Below are positions 1 through 6,497 of a stretch of DNA of 10,026 nt, piece after piece. This stretch comes from Anaerolineae bacterium (GTDB lineage: Bacteria; Chloroflexota; Anaerolineae; Anaerolineales; Anaerolineaceae), in contig JACRAG010000206.1 in assembly GCA_016213455.1 (NCBI GenBank), forward strand, positions 1 through 10,026, written 5' to 3'. Under the pieces are notes generated by a model. It had not been told where the DNA came from. It worked only from the letters and a program-made list of their open reading frames with translations, and made no database searches. A program made the position numbers and the translations under genes. Position 1 is the stretch's first letter, and each line of letters starts with the position of its first letter.

Positions 1-308
1 ATGTTCGCCTGCTTCGGGTTGGCGATTTGGAAATGGATGCCGCGGCGCATAGCGCCCGGCTTGGGGGGCGTGAACTGGCGCTTTCTCCACGCGAATATGA
101 TCTACTCTATACCCTGGCGATGGACGCCGGCAAAGTGGTAACGTCATCGGATTTGCTCTCCCGCGTGTGGGGGCCTGAGTTTGTGGGAGAACCACAGGTG
201 CTGTATGTGCATGTGCGCTGGCTGCGCGAAAAAATTGAACCCGACCCGCAAAACCCGCGCCGGCTGCTGACGGTTCGCGGGGTGGGGTATAAACTGGTGG
301 AAGCATGA
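1..308 (+). CDS. Response regulator, OmpR/PhoB type, C-terminal DNA-binding domain (5' end outside window)
   Basis: The reading frame is open from the window edge (first full codon at 3) to the TGA at 306-308, so the receiver domain lies upstream and is not visible. The 101 visible residues form a complete winged-helix domain of the OmpR/PhoB (Trans_reg_C) family. An N-terminal beta-strand section (LRVGDLEMD) is followed by the family signature LSPREYDLL, the recognition-helix region VYVHVRWLREKIE-like (here VLYVHVRWLREKIE) and the C-terminal hairpin VRGVGYKL. Such proteins bind promoter DNA as dimers once their receiver is phosphorylated. The stop codon overlaps the start of the sensor kinase gene (ATGA, 305-308), so the two are surely co-transcribed and probably translationally coupled cognate partners. 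An internal ATG at 27 could open a shorter frame, but it would start inside the domain and is unlikely. The target genes cannot be deduced. Confidence 0.93.
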   Translation, partial: VRLLRVGDLEMDAAAHSARLGGRELALSPREYDLLYTLAMDAGKVVTSSDLLSRVWGPEFVGEPQVLYVHVRWLREKIEPDPQNPRRLLTVRGVGYKLVEA

Positions 309-1759
309 TGAAAAGCCTGAGAACCCGACTTCTCTTCAGCCACCTGGCGCCGATGATGATCATCGTGCCCCTGGTGGGTTTTGTGTTGATCTATATGTTG
401 GAAACCCGGGTACTGCTGCCGGCTTTTCTGCGCGCTTATTCGGGCAATGCCGCATTGGTGGCGGAGATCACCCAGGATCAAAAGCGCATCTGGGTCGACC
501 CGATCTACGCGCAGACCATTCTTGCTCGGGTCAGTCCGCGGTTGCCAGCCCGGGTGATGTTTATTGCTGCGGATGGGCGGCTGATGGCCTCCAGCGACCC
601 CAATGATCTCGAAAACCTGACGCGAGTGATCGTCGATTCCGCGCTGAAGGATGCCCAGGATGGGAATGTGGTCCAGCGGGTGTTCTATAACCGCACCCTG
701 CAGGGCGAGGCGCTCGATATTTGGGAGCCTGTGATTGATGCGCAGTATGGCGTGATTGGGATTGTGCGCATCACCTATTCCTTTGCCAGCATCTCGGGAG
801 AGTTTGTTCAGATGCGCACGGTGATTGCCGGGGTTCTGTTGTTGGGGTTGGCGGTCGGCGGCGGGCTGGGCTTGATCCTGGCGATGAGCATCAACCGTCC
901 GCTTGCGCGCGTGACGGAAGCGGTCAATTCGCTGGCGGAAGGTCAACGCACGGCGGCGGTGGAGGAGAAAGGCCCGAGTGAATTGCGTTTGCTGGCGAAA
1001 GCGGTCAACAAACTGGTCGGGCAGCTGCGCAGCGTGGAGGAAAGCCGGCGCTATCTGCTGGCGAATGTGGTGCATGAGTTGGGCCGGCCTTTGGGTGCGC
1101 TGCGGTCAGCCGTTCAGGCGCTGCAAAAAGGCGCTGCAGCAGAACCGGAATTGGGCGGCGAGCTGTTGGCAGGCATGGATGGAGAGTTGGTGCGTCTGCA
1201 GAGCCTGTTGGGTGAGTTGACCCAGTTGAATGAGCAGGTGCTCGGCGCTGTCCAGCTGGATTGGCGTGAGATTCGCCTTGGGGATTGGCTGGTTGAACTG
1301 CTCTCTCCCTGGGAAAGCGCGGCAAAAGAAAAAGGGTTGCAGTGGAGCGATGAGGTGCCGGCATCCTTGCCAGCCCTTCAGGCTGATCCGGTACGGCTGG
1401 GCCAGGCGGTGGGGAATCTGTTGAGTAATGCGGTGAAGTTCACCCCTGCCGGTGGGACGGTGCGGGTTTCGGCAGGGCATGCTAATGAACAGGTGTGGAT
1501 TGCGATTGAAGATGACGGTCCTGGAATCGCCGTGGAGGAACAAGCCAGAGTGTTTGATCCGTTTTACAGGGGCAACCAGGGCAAGCGTTTTGTGGAAGGC
1601 ATGGGGTTGGGATTGTCCATCGCCCGCGACCTGGTAAAGGCTCACGGCGGCGAACTGACGCTGACATCGGAGCCGGGGAAAGGCAGCCGGTTTGTAATTA
1701 CCTTATCCACCATACCGCCGAACCGTGAGCGGCACACGGCTGTTCGCAAAGTAGAGTGA
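305..1759 (+). CDS. Membrane sensor histidine kinase (HAMP, HisKA, HATPase_c) with atypical H-box
   Basis: This 484-residue protein is the sensor partner of the preceding response regulator. Transmembrane segment 1 is at about residues 10-32. An extracytoplasmic sensor region of about 140 residues follows (33-172), then transmembrane segment 2 at about 173-196, a HAMP linker at about 197-250 and the dimerisation/phosphorylation helix. The phosphoacceptor is His257 in HELGRPL. The ATP-binding domain shows an N box (Asn375 in GNLLSNAVKF), a G1 box (DDGPG, 403-407), an F box (DPFYRG) and a G2 box (GMGLGLS, from 432), so it should bind ATP. The odd point is the H-box: the usual HELRTPL is HELGRPL, so the Thr/Asn four residues after the histidine, needed for phosphatase activity in many kinases, is Arg261. 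The sensor region resembles no ligand-binding fold I can name. The start is the ATG of the ATGA overlap; the next codon is also ATG. Confidence 0.95.
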   Translation: MMKSLRTRLLFSHLAPMMIIVPLVGFVLIYMLETRVLLPAFLRAYSGNAALVAEITQDQKRIWVDPIYAQTILARVSPRLPARVMFIAADGRLMASSDPNDLENLTRVIVDSALKDAQDGNVVQRVFYNRTLQGEALDIWEPVIDAQYGVIGIVRITYSFASISGEFVQMRTVIAGVLLLGLAVGGGLGLILAMSINRPLARVTEAVNSLAEGQRTAAVEEKGPSELRLLAKAVNKLVGQLRSVEESRRYLLANVVHELGRPLGALRSAVQALQKGAAAEPELGGELLAGMDGELVRLQSLLGELTQLNEQVLGAVQLDWREIRLGDWLVELLSPWESAAKEKGLQWSDEVPASLPALQADPVRLGQAVGNLLSNAVKFTPAGGTVRVSAGHANEQVWIAIEDDGPGIAVEEQARVFDPFYRGNQGKRFVEGMGLGLSIARDLVKAHGGELTLTSEPGKGSRFVITLSTIPPNRERHTAVRKVE

Positions 1760-1766
1760 CAATCAA

Positions 1767-1792
1767 GGGGCAAATATTCTTTTGCCCCCTTT
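1767..1792 (+). terminator. Probable intrinsic terminator after the two-component operon
   Basis: An 8-bp perfect stem GGGGCAAA/TTTGCCCC (1767-1774 with 1781-1788) encloses a 6-base loop and starts 7 bases after the kinase stop codon. The tail is only CTTT, so the T-tract is weak. A competing hairpin, CCCCT/AGGGG (1786-1790 with 1798-1802), shares the right arm and cannot form at the same time. Confidence 0.5.
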
Positions 1793-1830
1793 CCCTGAGG
1801 GGCCGGCGGCGAAGCCGCGGGGGTGGATTA

Positions 1831-1861
1831 AGGGCTAATCGCAGACTTTGCGAATAGCCCT
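1831..1861. repeat. Strong imperfect palindrome / stem-loop in intergenic region
   Basis: AGGGCTA (1831-1837) pairs with TAGCCCT (1855-1861). After one A/A mismatch, TCGCA (1839-1843) pairs with TGCGA (1849-1853) around the 5-base loop GACTT. That gives 12 base pairs in 31 bases. It has no T-tract and lies 22 bases before the -35 box of the next promoter. It may be a regulator-binding palindrome, a second terminator-like structure on read-through RNA, or one copy of a dispersed repeat. A 5-bp GC stem with a GAA loop (1806-1818) lies just upstream. Confidence 0.5.
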
Positions 1862-1882
1862 GCGTGAGCGGCAGCGAAAAGA

Positions 1883-1910
1883 TTGACAAAAAGCCTCTTT
1901 CACATAAAAT
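1883..1910 (+). promoter_or_regulatory. Sigma70-type promoter for the transporter-PlsC operon
   Basis: A perfect -35 TTGACA (1883-1888) is followed by a 16-base spacer and a -10 TAAAAT (1905-1910), one base from consensus. Transcription would start near 1917, giving an untranslated leader of about 100 bases before the chosen ATG at 2018. Confidence 0.7.
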
Positions 1911-2003
1911 TTCTTAACATACCCTTTTATTAATATCCTTTGATGGCAAACTTTTCGGCACGCATCGCGTATCGAATCGTGGCATTGGTGTTAAATTTAC
2001 AGC

Positions 2004-2010
2004 GAGGAAA
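2004..2010 (+). promoter_or_regulatory. Ribosome binding site that decides the transporter start
   Basis: GAGGAAA lies 7 to 10 bases before the ATG at 2018. The upstream in-frame candidates (TTG at 1940, ATG at 1943) have no purine-rich site before them and would add a non-conserved stretch, so 2018 is preferred. Confidence 0.6.
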
Positions 2011-2017
2011 TTATCCC

Positions 2018-3352
2018 ATGGAACAAGCCGCAAAAATGAATACGCTCGTGCAGAATCGTGGGAGACGTGTCTCCCGGCGTGAACGGTGGTCCTGGTATTT
2101 CTATGATTTTGGTAACTCAGCCTATGCTGCTGTTGTCCTCCTGGCTGTATTTTCGGCTTATTTCAAGCAAACGGTGGTCGGCGGGGCAGAAGGTTCCCGG
2201 TTGTGGGGGCTTTCGGTGGGGATTGCCATGTTGGTGGTGGCGGTCACTTCACCTGTGCTGGGGGCGCTGGCAGATTTTACAGCAGCCAAAAAACGCTTGC
2301 TGGCATTATTCTCCGGCATGGCCATCATCTTCACGGCCTTGCTCTTTTTTATCCAAAAGGGTGATATCTGGATGGGCATGTTGTTCTTCATCCTGGCTGA
2401 AATAGGTTATCGGGGAGGCCAGGTCTTCTACAACGCGCTCTTACCGGAAATAGCCCATCCCGAAGAAATGGGCCGGGTATCTGGGAACGGTTGGGCGTTT
2501 GGGTCCTTTGGCGGTATCGTGTGCCTGGTGATTGTTCTGGCCCTGATCACGTTTGTGAAAGGGGCGTTCGTCATCCGCTTATCCTTCCTCATCACGGCGG
2601 TATTCTATTTGCTTTCCACCATTCCATTGTTTGTCTTCTTGCGTGAACGGCAGATTCCTGAACCCCTTCCGGTAAAAGAAAACTACGTCTCCTATTCCTT
2701 CAAAAAACTTGCCCAAACCTGGTCGCATGCCGGTCAATATAAGCAGTTTGTCCTTTTCCTGGCGGCTTTTCTAATAATGAATAACGCCATCATGATGACG
2801 ATGGATTTTGCCGGCATTATTGGATCCGTATTGTTCAGCATGACACAGCAGCAGCTGATCATCTTCATGATCATCGTGCAGGTGACCAGCGTCATGGGTG
2901 CGTTTGTGCTGGGAAAAGTGGTCGACCGCTTGAGCACCAAACGCGCGCTGGCTCTTTCTCTGGTCGGGATGATCGTGGCTTGCAGCCTGATCATCATTGT
3001 TGACTCTTTGACGGCGTTTTATCTGATTGGCGCACTGGCAGGTTTTGCGTTGACCGGTGTGCAGTCTGTCAGCCGGACGGCAGTCGGACAGCTGGCTCCG
3101 GAAAACAAATCCACCGAATTTTTTGGCGTCTATTCCCTGGTCAGTCAAATCTCCGCGTTTACCGGTCCGGCGATCTACGGCTTCCTGGCTACCTCGATTG
3201 CGCTTTCGCGCGAACGGGCAGGTTGGGAAGTACTGGCTGCCGAGCAATCCGGGATGCGCCTGGCGGTTGGCGCCATGCTGGCGTTCTTGGGTGTGGGCTT
3301 GATCGTGCTGCTGCTGGTGAAGAACTGGCAGAAGAAGCCGGCTGTCCAGTAA
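2018..3352 (+). CDS. MFS transporter, UMF1/Atg22-like family
   Basis: This is a 444-residue polytopic inner-membrane protein with about 12 hydrophobic segments. Several signatures fit the UMF1 (Atg22-like) branch of the major facilitator superfamily. The first helix begins WYFYDFGNSAY (26-36). MFS motif A appears in variant form as GALADFTAAKKR (82-93). A YNALLPEI / GRVSGNGWAFG pair lies around 140-160, and the second half has GVQSVSRT and EFFGVYS. Substrates of bacterial UMF1 proteins are mostly unknown; the eukaryotic relative Atg22 exports amino acids from the vacuole. A frame extension to TTG/ATG at 1940/1943 is possible but less likely. The plsC-like gene follows after 12 bases, so the two probably share the 1883 promoter and the 4116 terminator. 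That pairing hints at a lipid- or envelope-related substrate, but this is only an inference. Confidence 0.88.
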   Translation: MEQAAKMNTLVQNRGRRVSRRERWSWYFYDFGNSAYAAVVLLAVFSAYFKQTVVGGAEGSRLWGLSVGIAMLVVAVTSPVLGALADFTAAKKRLLALFSGMAIIFTALLFFIQKGDIWMGMLFFILAEIGYRGGQVFYNALLPEIAHPEEMGRVSGNGWAFGSFGGIVCLVIVLALITFVKGAFVIRLSFLITAVFYLLSTIPLFVFLRERQIPEPLPVKENYVSYSFKKLAQTWSHAGQYKQFVLFLAAFLIMNNAIMMTMDFAGIIGSVLFSMTQQQLIIFMIIVQVTSVMGAFVLGKVVDRLSTKRALALSLVGMIVACSLIIIVDSLTAFYLIGALAGFALTGVQSVSRTAVGQLAPENKSTEFFGVYSLVSQISAFTGPAIYGFLATSIALSRERAGWEVLAAEQSGMRLAVGAMLAFLGVGLIVLLLVKNWQKKPAVQ

Positions 3353-3364
3353 AGGGAAAGGCGC

Positions 3365-4096
3365 ATGGTCAACACAGCAATCACCTATCCCCGCCGGCGC
3401 GCCATTCGATCGATCTTGAAGTTGGGTATCAATGTTGCGCTGCGGGTGTTTGCCGATGTGCAGATCATTGGTAAGGAGCATTTTCCCAAAACCGGTCCGC
3501 TGTTGATGATTGGCAATCATTTCAGCTTTTTGGATCCGGTTGTGTTCATCGGACTTGCACCTTACCCGATGGAATTTGTGGGCGGGCCAACCACCCCCAA
3601 CGCGCCTGGATGGGCAGAACCCTTCCGAAAAGCTTACGGCATCGTCCAAATCCGGCGCGGCGCTTCCTCTCGGGAGGGCTTGTTGGAAGCCGAAAGCGTT
3701 CTGAAAAATAACGGTGTGCTGGGTATCTTCCCGGAGGGCGGAAGTTGGGCGACCGTGTTGCGCCCGCCACGCCCAGGCGTGGCGCTGCTGGCGGTGCGCA
3801 CCCCGGCGCGCATTCGTCCCATCGGTTTGGAAGGATTGAATGATGTCTTGCCGTTCGCCAAACAAGGCAAACGCGCCAAAGTGACCATCCGGGTTGGCGA
3901 GCCTTTCGGACCGTTTTCCATCAAGGACCGCAGCGTTTCCTTGCGAGAGCAGATGGATGAGATTGGTCACGAGATGATGCGCCGGGTTTCGGCGTTGATT
4001 CCGCCGGAACAGCGCGGATTCTACTCGGAAGATCCAGCCATCCGGGAAGCCGCGAAAGGCACCGAAATTTATCCCTGGGAATTTGTTTCAGAATAA
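3365..4096 (+). CDS. 1-acyl-glycerol-3-phosphate acyltransferase family protein (PlsC type)
   Basis: This 243-residue protein belongs to the PlsC/LPLAT family, whose members transfer an acyl chain to lysophosphatidic acid or a related acceptor at the inner membrane face. The catalytic HX4D motif is NHFSFLD (His52, Asp57). Motif II appears as YGIVQIRRG, motif III as FPEGGS (122-127, where FPEGTRS is usual), and motif IV as IRPIGLEG. The length is typical of the family. The start ATG has a good ribosome binding site (GGGAAAGG, 3354-3361) just after the transporter stop codon, so the genes form an operon. Phosphatidic acid synthesis is the default role, but family members also acylate ornithine lipids, lipid A precursors and other acceptors, so the exact acceptor is open. 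The change to Gly126 in motif III may be a lineage variant. An intrinsic terminator follows 19 bases after the stop codon. Confidence 0.9.
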   Translation: MVNTAITYPRRRAIRSILKLGINVALRVFADVQIIGKEHFPKTGPLLMIGNHFSFLDPVVFIGLAPYPMEFVGGPTTPNAPGWAEPFRKAYGIVQIRRGASSREGLLEAESVLKNNGVLGIFPEGGSWATVLRPPRPGVALLAVRTPARIRPIGLEGLNDVLPFAKQGKRAKVTIRVGEPFGPFSIKDRSVSLREQMDEIGHEMMRRVSALIPPEQRGFYSEDPAIREAAKGTEIYPWEFVSE

Positions 4097-4115
4097 CGAA
4101 AACCGGCATAACCAC

Positions 4116-4154
4116 AGACCGCGAAATCCTGTAAAGGTTCGCGGTCTTTTTTTT
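4116..4154 (+). terminator. Intrinsic terminator after plsC-like gene
   Basis: A perfect 10-bp stem AGACCGCGAA/TTCGCGGTCT (4116-4125 with 4138-4147) with a 12-base loop runs straight into eight T residues (4147-4154). It closes the transporter-PlsC operon. Confidence 0.93.
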
Positions 4155-4211
4155 CGTAGTTATCCCAAAACTGAATTCGATGAGCAATGTGGTTAATTTT
4201 GGACTGGGTTC

Positions 4212-4248
4212 TTAAGCAAACCATAAGGTTTCCATAGGTTTCGCTTAA
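4212..4248. promoter_or_regulatory. Imperfect inverted repeat upstream of the HtrA gene, possible operator
   Basis: TTAAGC-AAACC (4212-4222) is mirrored by GGTTT-C-GCTTAA (4237-4248), giving 11 pairs with one bulged C. The loop region also contains a near-direct repeat, CCATAAGGTTT (4221-4231) then CCATAGGTTT (4232-4241). A weak promoter, TTGGAC (4199-4204), 17 bases, CATAAG (4222-4227), would overlap it. The position suits a regulator-binding site for a stress gene, but no known operator consensus is recognised. Confidence 0.35.
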
Positions 4249-4262
4249 AGTCGCCAGGATAA

Positions 4263-4326
4263 CCGGCGGGTATGATCCTATCAGATGTTAAGTTACCGCC
4301 GGATTGTGCGCGGGTTACCCGCACAA
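4263..4326. other. Two further inverted repeats in the HtrA leader region
   Basis: CCGGCGG (4263-4269) pairs with CCGCCGG (4296-4302) across 26 bases. Then TTGTG-CG-CGGG (4304-4314) pairs with CCCG-CACAA (4318-4326) around a TTA loop, with a 2-base bulge. They end about 30 bases before the ribosome binding site, so they could structure the mRNA leader. No known riboswitch or thermosensor class is recognised, and there is no clear promoter in this gap. Confidence 0.35.
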
Positions 4327-4366
4327 CCGATGAAATTGAGAAAAAGCAACAAATGGAGGTCAAACC

Positions 4367-5593
4367 ATGATTGCCAAACGAAAAACGCCAATGACCGTAT
4401 CGATGATGGTCATCCTCTTACTGGCTCTTTCCGCGTGCGGCGTCCTGCCATCGGTGGGCGTCCTTCCCAAGCAACAGGGCAACCCAGTCCTGAGCGAAAA
4501 TGTTCAGCCCGCGAAAGTGCTGGAGAAACCTGCGCTTGCCGATGCGGGGCAGCTTGCCGCGTATGAAGGCACCCTCGAGCAGGTTTACGCTGATGTGAAT
4601 CCTTCGGTGGTGAGTATCACCGTGACCGCGAACGTCACCAGCGACACCAGCACTTTGCCGCTACCCGGTCTTCAGGTACCTGGCGGACAGCAGGAAGGGC
4701 AGGGTTCGGGTTTTGTGTGGGATACGCAAGGCTACATCGTGACCAATAATCATGTCGTGGAAGGTGCGACAGACATCACCGTCACTTTTAGCGACGGCAG
4801 CACCGCCAAAGCCAAACTGGTGGGCGCCGATCCTGACAGCGACCTGGCAGTGATCAAGGTGGACTTGCCCGCGGATCAACTCAAACCGGTTGTTATGACG
4901 GATTCGGATGCCGTAAAAGTTGGTCAATTAGCCATTGCGATCGGTAATCCGTACGGCTTGCAGAATACCATGACGGTGGGCATCATCAGCGCGTTGGGCC
5001 GCACGTTGCCCGTGGAGAGCGGTACAAGCGCGGGGTTCTCGATCCCGAATGTGATCCAGACCGATGCAGCCATCAATCCGGGAAACTCGGGTGGTGTCCT
5101 GCTCAACTCAAACGGGGAAGTCCTGGGTGTGACTTCTGCGATAACCTCAACTTCCCGCTCCAATTCAGGCATTGGTTACGTGGTGCCTTCCAACACGGTC
5201 AGCCAGGTGGTTCCGGTGTTGATCAAAGGCGGCAAATTTGAGCACAGCTGGCTCGGCATCAGCGGCGGCACCTTGAACGCGAACCTGATTGAGGCGCTCA
5301 AACTGCCGTCCGATCAACGCGGTGTGCTGGTCGCGGAAGTGGTGGACGGCAGCCCGGCTTCAAAGGCAGGCCTGAAGGCTGCGCAAGGTGAGGTACAGAT
5401 CAACGGCACGGCTTATCCGACCAGCGGGGACGTGATCACCGCCATCAATGGACAGGTGGTCGAAAAAATGGAGGACTTGATCAGCTACCTGGGCAGCAAC
5501 ACCTCGGTTGGCGACAAGATCAGCCTGAACGTTCTGCGCGATGGAAAACAATTGACGCTCGATGTGACGCTGGCGGCTCGTCCGACCCAATAA
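4367..5593 (+). CDS. HtrA/Deg-family serine protease with one PDZ domain, predicted lipoprotein
   Basis: This 408-residue protease degrades or handles damaged proteins at the cell surface. The N-terminus has basic residues, a hydrophobic stretch and the lipobox LSAC (Cys24), so it should be lipid-anchored outside the cytoplasmic membrane. A low-complexity linker leads to the trypsin-like domain at about residues 70-280. The catalytic triad is complete: His129 in TNNHVV, Asp159 in SDLAVIK and Ser241 in GNSGG. A single PDZ domain fills about 293-405, beginning SWLGISG. It contains an insert-like stretch (QGEVQINGTAYPTSG) before DVITAINGQ, a layout I associate with HtrA proteins of related bacteria. 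The start is set by GGAGGT at 4355-4360, seven bases from the ATG. The gene stands alone between a terminator and a stem-loop, which suggests independent, probably stress-responsive control. The targets are unknown. Confidence 0.95.
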   Translation: MIAKRKTPMTVSMMVILLLALSACGVLPSVGVLPKQQGNPVLSENVQPAKVLEKPALADAGQLAAYEGTLEQVYADVNPSVVSITVTANVTSDTSTLPLPGLQVPGGQQEGQGSGFVWDTQGYIVTNNHVVEGATDITVTFSDGSTAKAKLVGADPDSDLAVIKVDLPADQLKPVVMTDSDAVKVGQLAIAIGNPYGLQNTMTVGIISALGRTLPVESGTSAGFSIPNVIQTDAAINPGNSGGVLLNSNGEVLGVTSAITSTSRSNSGIGYVVPSNTVSQVVPVLIKGGKFEHSWLGISGGTLNANLIEALKLPSDQRGVLVAEVVDGSPASKAGLKAAQGEVQINGTAYPTSGDVITAINGQVVEKMEDLISYLGSNTSVGDKISLNVLRDGKQLTLDVTLAARPTQ

Positions 5594-5620
5594 AGACAAA
5601 ATTTCTCCTCCTACAGTGAA

Positions 5621-5656
5621 AGGCAGCCCCGGGATTTTCCGGGGCTGTCTGATTTA
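5621..5656 (+). terminator. Stem-loop terminator candidate after HtrA gene
   Basis: A 12-bp stem with one G-T pair (5621-5632 with 5639-5650, core CAGCCCCGG/CCGGGGCTG) surrounds a 6-base loop and lies 27 bases past the stop codon. The tail, GATTTAATT, is T-rich but interrupted. The stem is very stable, so termination is likely. Confidence 0.7.
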
Positions 5657-5708
5657 ATTGCAACAGAGCGCTTCCGTTACAGATTACGTACAAAGATTGC
5701 TCATCATT

Positions 5709-5737
5709 TTGTCTATTGTTTAGTCAATTCGTATAAT
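5709..5737 (+). promoter_or_regulatory. Sigma70-type promoter for the PlsY-like/dikinase pair
   Basis: A -35 TTGTCT (5709-5714, four of six consensus bases) is followed by a 17-base spacer and a perfect -10 TATAAT (5732-5737). The start of transcription would be near 5744, leaving a leader of about 40 bases. Confidence 0.68.
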
Positions 5738-5771
5738 AAATTCACCTGGACTCATGGATGGATCGTACATT

Positions 5772-5779
5772 GGAGGAGG
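5772..5779 (+). promoter_or_regulatory. Strong ribosome binding site that decides the PlsY-like start
   Basis: GGAGGAGG lies 4 bases before the ATG at 5784 (7 from its first GGAGG). The in-frame ATG at 5754 lies upstream of this site, has no such site of its own and would be only about 10 bases from the predicted transcription start, so 5784 is preferred. Confidence 0.8.
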
Positions 5780-5783
5780 CGTC

Positions 5784-6491
5784 ATGGATGTGTGGATTGC
5801 CCTGCTTGGTCTGATAGGGGGATATCTGATTGGTTCGATATCCTTTGTTCGTCTGGTAACACGCCTGGTCGCGCCGGATACAGATCTGAATAATGTCGAA
5901 TTGGATACGGCGGATGGCTCCAAATACAAATTGTCCGGTTATGGCGCTACTACTGCCTCGGTCAAATTGGGTGGAAAGGTGGGATGCGCCATCGGCATTC
6001 TGGATGTTCTCAAGGCATTCCTCCCGGCTGTGGCGCTGCGGGCCCTCTATCCCGACCAACCTTATTTCCTCTTGACTGCGTTTGGCGCAGTCGCGGGGCA
6101 TATCTGGCCGGTATTTTACCAATTCAAAGGTGGATGGGGCATTTCGCCCATCTATGGCGGCATGTTTGCCATTGATCCTATCGGCGCATTGGTTTCGGCG
6201 CTGCTGGGCAATGGCTTTGGCATGCTGGTTGTGCGCGATTTTTTGGTGGCTTATCTGGCTGGCCCCTGGATCATGATTTTTTGGCTGTGGATCCGGACTG
6301 GCAACGGGCTGTTTGTTGCCTGGTCGATTGCAGTCAATGTCTTGTTCATCCTGGCGTTGATCCCAGAGCTGCGCGTGTATTTGCGCGATAAAAAATCCGG
6401 CAAAGTGGACATGCGCAGCAGTATGGCGAGTATTCCGATGGGGCGCGGCATGCAAAAAATTATGGATAAACTCGGCCTGGATAAAAAGTAA
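5784..6491 (+). CDS. Divergent PlsY-like (glycerol-3-phosphate acyltransferase family) membrane protein
   Basis: This 235-residue polytopic membrane protein is recognisably PlsY-like. PlsY transfers an acyl group from acyl-phosphate to glycerol-3-phosphate, the first acylation in bacterial phospholipid synthesis. The framework is present: YLIGSISF near the N-terminus (14-21), SGYGATTASVKLGGKVG (51-67) where PlsY has SGNxGATNxxRxxGKK, DVLKAFLP (74-81) for DxxKGxxP, and GHIWPVFYQFKGGWG (105-119) for the GHxxPVFxxFKGGKG loop. Key positions differ. The Asn residues of the first loop become Tyr53 and Thr57, its Arg is lost, the conserved Lys of GGKG is Trp118, and the usual C-terminal H..NI.RL..G.E motif is not seen (PELRVYLRDKK instead). 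It may therefore be a paralogue with another acceptor or donor, or no catalysis. It has its own promoter and strong ribosome binding site, and the dikinase-like gene follows after 6 bases. Confidence 0.75.
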   Translation: MDVWIALLGLIGGYLIGSISFVRLVTRLVAPDTDLNNVELDTADGSKYKLSGYGATTASVKLGGKVGCAIGILDVLKAFLPAVALRALYPDQPYFLLTAFGAVAGHIWPVFYQFKGGWGISPIYGGMFAIDPIGALVSALLGNGFGMLVVRDFLVAYLAGPWIMIFWLWIRTGNGLFVAWSIAVNVLFILALIPELRVYLRDKKSGKVDMRSSMASIPMGRGMQKIMDKLGLDKK

Positions 6492-6497
6492 ACACAC

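Noticed and set aside
107..1075. A long open frame (322 codons) on the - strand opposite the regulator and kinase genes.
   Set aside because: It is antisense to two clear protein genes. Its translation is rich in His, Gln and Arg with no recognisable domain, as expected for a shadow of GC-rich coding DNA.
1940..2017. A longer N-terminus for the transporter from TTG 1940 or ATG 1943.
   Set aside because: There is no ribosome binding site before it, while GAGGAAA precedes the ATG at 2018. The first conserved transporter motif comes well after 2018.
2771..3970. A 399-codon open frame on the - strand across the transporter and acyltransferase genes.
   Set aside because: It spans two well-supported genes on the other strand and has low-complexity, His/Gln/Arg-rich composition without motifs.
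5605..5778. CTCCTCC at 5605-5611 is complementary to the ribosome binding site GGAGGAG at 5772-5778 and could mask it.
   Set aside because: The element lies upstream of the 5709-5737 promoter and of a stable terminator stem, so it would rarely be in the same transcript. A 7-base match to a Shine-Dalgarno sequence is also likely by chance.
5742..6497. A 251-codon - strand frame mirroring the PlsY-like gene almost end to end.
   Set aside because: The + strand frame has a promoter, a strong ribosome binding site, membrane segments and PlsY motifs. The - strand product has none of these.
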